Shown piece by piece: positions 50,010-55,307 of a stretch of DNA of 55,307 bases (the first letter of the stretch is position 1; each line of letters opens with the position of its first letter). The stretch is from an uncultured Oscillospiraceae bacterium (GTDB lineage Bacteria; Bacillota; Clostridia; Oscillospirales; Oscillospiraceae). The notes under the pieces were generated by a model. That model made no database searches and had not been told where the DNA came from. It saw only the letters and a program-made list of their open reading frames with translations. The stretch covers positions 1 through 55,307 of the forward strand of contig CAKTNS010000013.1 in the NCBI GenBank assembly GCA_934589225.1, written 5' to 3'. A program made the translations under genes and the position numbers.

Positions 50010-50653
50010 TTCCTCCCCTTAAAATCCCGGTCGATCTCCTTCTTCCAGTCTGCCCGCAGCGGGGCGGCGCAGGTGCGGACCTGGCAGACGGCTTCGGCGA
50101 GGGATTCGTAGATCACTTGGGTGCCCCGGCTGTCGGCGTGGTAGTCGGCGGCGCATTCGGGGCGGATGCCGAAGCGGCCGGCCTCACAGGCGGCGTCGAT
50201 GTTGGCCCCCAGGAACAGGAATTCCCAGCCGTACCGTTCCTGCTGGCGGCGGATCATGGCCTTGACCCGGTCGTAGTCATAGCGGCGGCTGGCGTTTTCC
50301 ATGCCGTCGGTGGTGATGACGAAGAGGGTCTTTTCAGGCACATCCTCTTCCCGGGCGTATTTGTGGACGTTTCCGATGTGCCGGATGGCGCCGCCCACCG
50401 CGTCCAGAAGGGCCGTGCTGCCCCGGACATAGTATTCCTCTTCCGTCAGAGGCCCCAGCTCCTCCAGGGGCACCCGGTCGTGGATGACCTGGGTATCCTG
50501 GTCAAAGAGCACCGTGGAGACCAGGGTCTCACCGGGCTCCCGCTTCTGCTTTTCCATCATGGCGTTAAAGCCCCCGATGGTGTCCCCTTCCAGCCCGGCC
50601 ATGGAGCCGCTGCGGTCCAGGATGAAAACCAGTTCTGTCAGATTCTTCTTCAT
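50006..50653 (-). CDS. vWA domain protein
   Basis: 215 residues from MKKNLTELVFILDRSGSMAG. FILDRSGSMAG is the MIDAS DxSxS motif, with the downstream Thr in RGSTALLDAVGGA and Asp in VITTDGMENAS. It has no signal peptide, so it is cytoplasmic. It lies between a macro-domain protein and a NADAR remnant. GGAGG is eight bases before the ATG. Function unknown; probably part of an ADP-ribose or phage-response set. Confidence 0.88.
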   Translation of the reverse strand: MKKNLTELVFILDRSGSMAGLEGDTIGGFNAMMEKQKREPGETLVSTVLFDQDTQVIHDRVPLEELGPLTEEEYYVRGSTALLDAVGGAIRHIGNVHKYAREEDVPEKTLFVITTDGMENASRRYDYDRVKAMIRRQQERYGWEFLFLGANIDAACEAGRFGIRPECAADYHADSRGTQVIYESLAEAVCQVRTCAAPLRADWKKEIDRDFKGRK

Positions 50654-50675
50654 AGCGCATTCCTCCGTAATATGT

Positions 50676-50714
50676 AATGAGGCCACAGGTGTTTTGTAAC
50701 CTTGTGGCCTCATT
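50676..50714. promoter_or_regulatory. 12-bp inverted repeat over the vWA promoter
   Basis: AATGAGGCCACA ... TGTGGCCTCATT, perfect arms 15 nt apart. On the minus strand the outer arm begins inside a TATAAT box. Position suggests a repressor site; a leader hairpin is the alternative. Confidence 0.5.
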
Positions 50715-50737
50715 ATACGCTTTTCTTCCCGGGCTTT

Positions 50738-50756
50738 GGTCTCCCGTTGGGAGACC
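50738..50756 (-). terminator. Hairpin after the macro-domain gene
   Basis: GGTCTCCC-GTT-GGGAGACC (8-bp perfect stem) begins right at the macro-domain stop. No strong T-run follows on the minus strand, so termination is uncertain. Confidence 0.45.
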
Positions 50757-51746
50757 TTAGCACCCCAGGCAGATCTGGTCAAACTGGTAGAGGGCGGCGT
50801 TGATTTCGTAGATGTCATAAATGCCCCGGCGGATGTAAAACTCGATGATCATGTCAAAGGTATTGCTGTGGGACAGAGAAAAGCCCACGGTCCGCAGCAG
50901 GCCCTCCGTCTCCTCCAGGGTCAGCTCCAGGGCGATGGCAAAGGCCAGCACCGTTTGCTTGCTGGGCTTATACTTGGGCTCATTGTTGATTTTCCAGAAG
51001 GTCTTTTTGCTGACGTTGGCCCGCTTGTAGCACTGGACCTCCGTCATGTTCTTCCGGTCAATGAGCTTTAAAAGGGTCACCGCAAAGGAATCATCCTGTT
51101 GTTTCAGCCACGCCCCCAAATCTTCCGGAGCCTCACAGGACTTCTCTTCGCAGGGCAGGGCCTCATAACAAAGAGAGGCCTCTTCCCGGAGAATACAGCT
51201 TTTGGTTTTCGGGAACTGTTCTTCCCTTGAAATGCGAAGAAAGCGCTCCAATTCCCCTCTTCTGCTGATTTTGTAGGCATCCCGGTCATAAATGCAGAGG
51301 TAAACCGCCAATTCTCCATCCGTTACTGTCAGATAATCCCGGATGGCCGCCGTGGCAATGGAGAGTACCCGGTCCTTGGGGAAGCCAAAGGTCCCGGAGG
51401 AAATCAGGGGAAAGGCAATGGACTGAAGCCCCAGCTCCCCGGCCTTCAGGAGGGCATTGAGATAGCAGCTTCGCAGCAGCGTCGCCTCGTTCTTCCGTCC
51501 CCCGGCCCACACCGGCCCCCGGGTGTGAAACACGTATTCACAGGGCAGTCCAAATCCCGGTGTCACCCGGAGCTCCCCCTGGCCCAGAGGCTCAAATTCC
51601 CCGCAGGCCTGCCGCAGTCCGGCCCCCGCCGCCTGATGGACGGCACGGTCCACCCCGCCGGAGCCGGAAAACCAGCTGTCCGTTGGATTCACAATGGCAT
51701 CCACCGGGAGCTTCGTAATATTCTCCCGAACGATTTCAAAAGGCAT
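50757..51746 (-). CDS. Macro domain protein with C-terminal HTH-like domain
   Basis: 329 residues from MPFEIVRENITKLPVDAIVN. The N-terminal macro domain has DAIVNPTDSWFSGSGGVDRA and IAFPLISSGTFGFPKDRVLS, the ADP-ribose-binding loops. The C-terminal part from about 235 (MTEVQCYKRANVSKKTFWKI ... YKPSKQTVLAFAIALELTLE) is a helix-turn-helix-like domain seen behind some macro domains. It likely binds or hydrolyses ADP-ribose adducts. Start ATG 51746; ATG 51806 is in frame. Confidence 0.9.
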   Translation of the reverse strand: MPFEIVRENITKLPVDAIVNPTDSWFSGSGGVDRAVHQAAGAGLRQACGEFEPLGQGELRVTPGFGLPCEYVFHTRGPVWAGGRKNEATLLRSCYLNALLKAGELGLQSIAFPLISSGTFGFPKDRVLSIATAAIRDYLTVTDGELAVYLCIYDRDAYKISRRGELERFLRISREEQFPKTKSCILREEASLCYEALPCEEKSCEAPEDLGAWLKQQDDSFAVTLLKLIDRKNMTEVQCYKRANVSKKTFWKINNEPKYKPSKQTVLAFAIALELTLEETEGLLRTVGFSLSHSNTFDMIIEFYIRRGIYDIYEINAALYQFDQICLGC

Positions 51747-51930
51747 GGGTGGGACCTCCTTGTATTTTCCGGCGTATTTTCCGCTTTTCTGTCTGTATTC
51801 TACCACATCCGTTCAAAGAATGAAAGCGCCATTCCGCAGCGCCTTCTTTCCATTTTTTCAAAACTGTGTTAGTATCAAATGAAACAATTGCCCCTCCCGG
51901 CACGTGTTGTATATGAAAGGAGATGATCGC

Positions 51931-52410
51931 TTGCAGGAAGAACGATTGTCAGAAGCCATGGACCGGTATGGCGACGCCGTCTACCGTCTCGCCCTGTGTC
52001 GGCTGCAAAATGTCCAGGACGCGGAGGATGTCTATCAGGAGACCTTTCTCCGCCTGTTTCAGGAGGACGCGGCGGGCTGGGATGAGGGGCACCAAAAGGC
52101 GTGGCTGCTGCGTGTGGCCCTGAATTTATGCCGGGATGTGGGCCGGAAACGGAAAACCCGGGGCTGGGTTTCCCTGGAGGATGTGGCGGAGATCCCCGGC
52201 GGGAAAGTGCCTGAATATGCGGAGTTGTGGGACGCGGTAAACCGTCTGCCGGAAAAATACCGGACGGTTTTTCATCTGCACTACGCCGAAGGGTGCAAAA
52301 CAGAGGACATCGCCAGAATTTTGAGGATACCGGGGGCAACGGTCCGGGTGCGGCTGTCCCGGGCCAGAACGATTTTGCGGAAGGAGCTGGAACTCTATGA
52401 CCTATGCTGA
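51931..52410 (+). CDS. ECF-type sigma factor
   Basis: 159 residues if started at TTG 51931. Region 2 is DRYGDAVYRLALCRLQNVQD then AEDVYQETFLRLFQ, and region 4 is LPEKYRTVFHLHYAEGCKTE with IPGATVRVRLSRARTILRKE. TTG 51931 lies eight bases after AAAGGAG (51916-51922); ATG 51913 and GTG 51904 are in frame but lack a site. It overlaps the next gene by 14 bases, whose product is the likely anti-sigma factor. Confidence 0.88.
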   Translation: MQEERLSEAMDRYGDAVYRLALCRLQNVQDAEDVYQETFLRLFQEDAAGWDEGHQKAWLLRVALNLCRDVGRKRKTRGWVSLEDVAEIPGGKVPEYAELWDAVNRLPEKYRTVFHLHYAEGCKTEDIARILRIPGATVRVRLSRARTILRKELELYDLC

Positions 52411-53410
52411 TTATCAAAAACTCAACGACTGTATTCACGCTCCGGCGCAGCTGAAAGAGGACGTGCTTCAAAAAGCCCGGGCCAGGAAGCCCAGACGTTC
52501 CAAGGTGTTACCCCGGCTGGTGGCAGCGGCGGCCTTGGCGGCGGTGATCCCCCTGTCCGTATTGGCCGTGACGAAAATGCCCGGTCTGCGGGAATACCTG
52601 ACCCGGTTCGGTTTCAAAAATCCGGAAGCGGTGGAGCAGCTGGTGGAGAAAAACACCCAGGAAGTATCCCACAGCAATGATTTGGCCCACTACACCATTG
52701 AGGAAACCCTTTGTGACGGCAACGCACTGTATGTAACGGTAAAAATCACCCCCAGAAACAGCAGCCATTTTCTGGTGCCGGATTACACCATGCTCTCGGA
52801 CAGCATCCAGTCCCTGAACCTGGAGGGCCCGGAGGGCCAGACGGTGGGGGAATACCTGAAATCCGTCAAGAAAGAGCCTGTATTTGCCGGCGTGTGGCTG
52901 GGAACCAACGGAGAGGGGTCTCAGGGCTGGTGCGACCCCCAGGGCAACCTTTATTACTATATTACCGCACAGATGCCGGCAGACGGCATTCTTCATGTAT
53001 CCGGAACTGCCAGAACCAAGCAAATGAAAGAAGTCTGCCGGGTGACTTTTGAGCAGAAAGTGGAAAGCAAAGCCTCAACCCAGGAAACCACGGCGGGCAG
53101 CTGTGACCCCCGGATCACAGAATCCGGCATCCAGATGGAGCATATTCAGGTGGAAGAAACGGAGCTTGGGTATTATGTAACCTTTACTTGGCACAAACTC
53201 TATGAGAATCGGTCTGTCAGCCTGAGCCTGACGGATGAATCCGGCGAATACTTGCCCGGTTTGCCGACTTTCAGCAGCGGGCAGACCCTGAACGCCGATG
53301 GCAGCTATACCCAGACCCTTTCCGCGCAAAAAACCGTCGGCATGGAAGAACTGTATTTTGTGATCCAGTGGGGGCAGCCCTTTGGGCCGTACCCTGTGCT
53401 GGCAAAGTAA
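52397..53410 (+). CDS. Membrane anti-sigma factor candidate (DUF4179-like)
   Basis: 337 residues. A short cytoplasmic N-terminus (MTYADYQKLNDCIHAPAQLK) is followed by one membrane span (LVAAAALAAVIPLSVLAVTK, about 41-60). A large extracytoplasmic part follows with a Gly/Asp-rich beta-type pattern. This is the layout of DUF4179 proteins paired with ECF sigma factors. It probably binds the sigma factor inside and senses a signal outside. Confidence 0.8.
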   Translation: MTYADYQKLNDCIHAPAQLKEDVLQKARARKPRRSKVLPRLVAAAALAAVIPLSVLAVTKMPGLREYLTRFGFKNPEAVEQLVEKNTQEVSHSNDLAHYTIEETLCDGNALYVTVKITPRNSSHFLVPDYTMLSDSIQSLNLEGPEGQTVGEYLKSVKKEPVFAGVWLGTNGEGSQGWCDPQGNLYYYITAQMPADGILHVSGTARTKQMKEVCRVTFEQKVESKASTQETTAGSCDPRITESGIQMEHIQVEETELGYYVTFTWHKLYENRSVSLSLTDESGEYLPGLPTFSSGQTLNADGSYTQTLSAQKTVGMEELYFVIQWGQPFGPYPVLAK

Positions 53411-53423
53411 GGAGGAAGAACCC

Positions 53424-54557
53424 ATGAAAAAGATATTGCCCGTTTTACTGGCTTGTTTGATGCTCTGGGGCTGTGGTGCCAAGGAAGCCCCCGCCCCTAC
53501 TACCGTGGTGACAGTGGCGACAGAGGCGGCAGAAACCACCGTGGCAACAGGACCCGTAGAAACAGAACCGATCCCGGAGCATTTGCAGCTTCGCCCTAAG
53601 GAAAATTATAACGTGGATGCCGAGGTCTTTTCCCACGGGGTCACATCTGCCGCCCCTGTGGAAATGGCACCGCTGGGCCTGACAGCGGAGCAGCTGCTGT
53701 CCATCCTGATGCCCGAGGACACCTCCCAGCGGACGGCAGAAAATGTGGAATTCAGACGCATTGTGACCACGGAGCAGGGCAGCAGCCTGACATTCACGGA
53801 CAGCTATTTCACTGCTTACCGGGGCGGATACGAACGTCAGGATTTATGGGAAATGGAAACCCTGCTGTCAGGCTGGGCCGAGGAACACCCGGAGGACGCG
53901 GTGCATCCCCTGGATTTTATGTCCCCGGAGGAGGCCCTTCAAAAGGCACAGGATGTATTGAAGCAGATGAACGTGGGCTATGAACCGGTGGTGGATGTCT
54001 TTGCGGCCCTCACCGGCCCGGAGATCAATGCCTACCAAGAGGTTTGCCTGGATGACCCCATGTATACGGAATTTGGGAAATTCCACATGCTGCCGGAACT
54101 GGCGGATGCCTATGATGCCTATTATCTCCACTTTTCCTTTACGTTCAATGGCATTCCCCTATCCGCCCCAGGTGTCATGAGCAACACCTACGGCGCGGTA
54201 TTCGTTCCCGATGCGGCCATGCTCATCACCCGAGAGGGCATTGCGTACTTTTCTTGCCTGGGTCTGCAGGCACTGAAGTCCGTAGGGGAACCCCAGCCCC
54301 TGATCACGCCGGATGAGGCCATTGAAGCCATGGGGAAGGTGGTGCAGGACCGTTTTTACGACCAGGAAGTCTATCGCACTTCCCGGCTGGAACTGGATTA
54401 TCTTCCCTTGTGTGCAGAGGGAAAAACCACGCTGATCCCCTATTGGGGCGTAGAAGTGCGGACCTCTCCAGTCCCAGATGACCTGCCGCCTCAATACCGT
54501 CCTCAGATCAGCAACTGGTTCAACGGCTTCACCGGTGCCTATTTTACGGACGAATAA
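53424..54557 (+). CDS. Lipoprotein of the sigma/anti-sigma operon
   Basis: 377 residues from MKKILPVLLACLMLWGCGAK. LMLWGC is a lipobox, with lipid-bound Cys 17. A Thr/Val/Ala-rich linker follows (APAPTTVVTVATEAAETT) and then a folded domain with no motif I recognise. Thirteen bases after the anti-sigma gene, so the same operon. Presumably surface-exposed and linked to the envelope signal. Confidence 0.85.
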   Translation: MKKILPVLLACLMLWGCGAKEAPAPTTVVTVATEAAETTVATGPVETEPIPEHLQLRPKENYNVDAEVFSHGVTSAAPVEMAPLGLTAEQLLSILMPEDTSQRTAENVEFRRIVTTEQGSSLTFTDSYFTAYRGGYERQDLWEMETLLSGWAEEHPEDAVHPLDFMSPEEALQKAQDVLKQMNVGYEPVVDVFAALTGPEINAYQEVCLDDPMYTEFGKFHMLPELADAYDAYYLHFSFTFNGIPLSAPGVMSNTYGAVFVPDAAMLITREGIAYFSCLGLQALKSVGEPQPLITPDEAIEAMGKVVQDRFYDQEVYRTSRLELDYLPLCAEGKTTLIPYWGVEVRTSPVPDDLPPQYRPQISNWFNGFTGAYFTDE

Positions 54558-54649
54558 GGACCGCACCCCCCCCGACATGTCATGAGGCGCGGTACCACGT
54601 TCCGCATTGCAGGAACAACAGGCACAGAGGTACAACCTACCAACGAAAC

Positions 54650-55175
54650 CGTAGGGAACGGCCTGTGTGCCGTTCCGTTACGTTGCAATTACAACCCGTG
54701 TGGTTGAATGGTATTACGCCAGTAGGGGTAGTGCTCCGCGCAGCGAATTAAAAACCAATGATTGCCGGTGGCAATCACACATTCATTTATCGGCTACTAG
54801 CCGCCCGCTACGTTTCGAATACAACCTGTGGGGTTGAATGGTATGACGCAATGTAGCGGCGATGATTCATCGCCATACAACGTGGCAATTATAACCCGTG
54901 TGGGCAAAACTGAACCACCCACCGGCATGTCATTCCGAGGGAGCGCAGCGAATCGAGGAATCTTCCCAAGTAGCTGGTTTTATCTTGTGTTAGTTCATTA
55001 TCCAACGTGGTGGATTCCTCCACTCCGCTTGCGCTCCGGTCGGAATGACATAACGCGGAAACGTTTCTACGGATTCGCCCATTGTTTCTACAAAGTTTCA
55101 CGCTGCCCCGCAGCCCTCATCAGGCTCGCCCAGGCGAGCCAGCTTCCCCCGAGGGAAGCTCTTGTACCGTGCTTT
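54650..55175 (-). repeat. Composite intergenic repeat, copy 2 (inverted)
   Basis: No gene. The modules of 17.2-17.9 kb recur in reverse order: TAGGGAACGGCCTGTGTGCC, GGTAGTGCTCCGCGCAGCGA, GATTGCCGGTGGCAATC, GCCCGCTACGTTTCGAATAC, the GTCATTCCGA palindrome and GCGTGAAAC/GTTTCACGC with AGGCTCGCC. Copies differ at many bases. Confidence 0.75.
54929..55049. repeat. 121-bp GTCATTCCGA palindromic element, second copy
   Basis: GTCATTCCGA...TCGGAATGAC ends with inner pairing (GAGGAATC / GATTCCTC). Same element as 17521-17642. Confidence 0.65.
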
Positions 55176-55307
55176 TGGGGCTCTGGTTTTCCGGTACGGC
55201 GTGAAGGTCCGCACCAAGACCTTCCCCTTTGGGGCAATGTCATCAACTTAAGCCTTTTTTAGGCTAAATCACCAAAATGGCGTTCTAAAAATCAGCGAAA
55301 TGCCCAT
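55176..55307. other. Intergenic end of the window
   Basis: No gene seen. A short GACCTTCCCCTTTGGGG stretch resembles the GGGGAAGGTC module at about 17870; the last 60 bases are AT-rich without a clear motif. Confidence 0.4.

Overview
The window looks like a chromosomal segment of a strictly anaerobic, fairly GC-rich member of the Clostridia, most likely Oscillospiraceae. The signs are AGGAGG-type ribosome binding sites, rubrerythrin, a hybrid-cluster protein, the B12-dependent methylaspartate route of glutamate fermentation, formiminoglutamate enzymes and a type I-C CRISPR-Cas system. Taxonomy is inferred from gene content only. SbcCD and the left-hand accessory genes are visibly AT-richer than the fermentation cluster.

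Layout. 1-5.4 kb: a partial methyltransferase, an ASCH protein, and a redox/oxygen-stress regulon (Crp/Fnr regulator, rubrerythrin, ferredoxin, Fe-S membrane protein, rhodanese-fused CoA-disulfide reductase). Two perfect TGTGAC-N3-GTCACA operators sit at about -41. Wedged into this regulon are tiny reading frames that look like the first and last few residues of DUF134, NifX-like and thioredoxin proteins joined together. 5.4-9.2 kb: an unknown protein with a Cys/His tail, Tag glycosylase, a toxin with a half-length antitoxin, and scrambled phage remnants. 8.5-11.9 kb: an HcpR-like regulator divergent from a ferredoxin and Hcp. 12-17 kb: SbcCD, two very small membrane proteins and a DUF2284 protein whose promoter and first codons are duplicated at 0.9 kb.

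17.9-37.5 kb is a glutamate/histidine fermentation region. GltS imports glutamate. FtcD and the cyclodeaminase FchA handle formiminoglutamate, with a second FtcD encoded separately. GlmS/GlmL/GlmE form and maintain glutamate mutase. Mal deaminates methylaspartate to mesaconate, a two-subunit Fe-S hydratase makes citramalate, and a three-subunit CitDEF lyase with its ligase CitC splits it to acetate and pyruvate. Control appears to come from a GntR protein at the citC/citD divergent promoters and from a 1001-residue SARP/BTAD activator. Just downstream of the activator gene lie two TTAGACG heptamers 11 bp apart, 9 bp before the gltS -10 box, which is the geometry of a SARP site.

38-48 kb holds a complete type I-C system (cas3-cas5c-cas8c-cas7c-cas4-cas1-cas2) and an array of 24 repeats and 23 spacers. 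Cas8c carries an internal start for a Cas11c-like small subunit. The most interesting feature is between cas3 and cas5c: a consensus promoter drives a transcript that should begin at a degenerate CRISPR repeat. Its stem is rebuilt by three compensating pair changes and its 3' handle is kept. The following bases match the promoter's own -10 region at 10 of 11 positions, with the single mismatch at position 6. I read this as a candidate crRNA-like autoregulatory RNA, built into the leader of the effector operon.

The far end of the array cuts into a phage polyvalent-type gene (frameshifted at an A8 run). Then come a truncated NADAR protein, a vWA protein, a macro-domain protein, an ECF-like sigma factor with a DUF4179-like anti-sigma candidate, and a lipoprotein. 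Inverted copies of a composite intergenic repeat (17.2-17.9 and 54.6-55.2 kb) flank the roughly 37-kb block from the citramalate genes to the lipoprotein.
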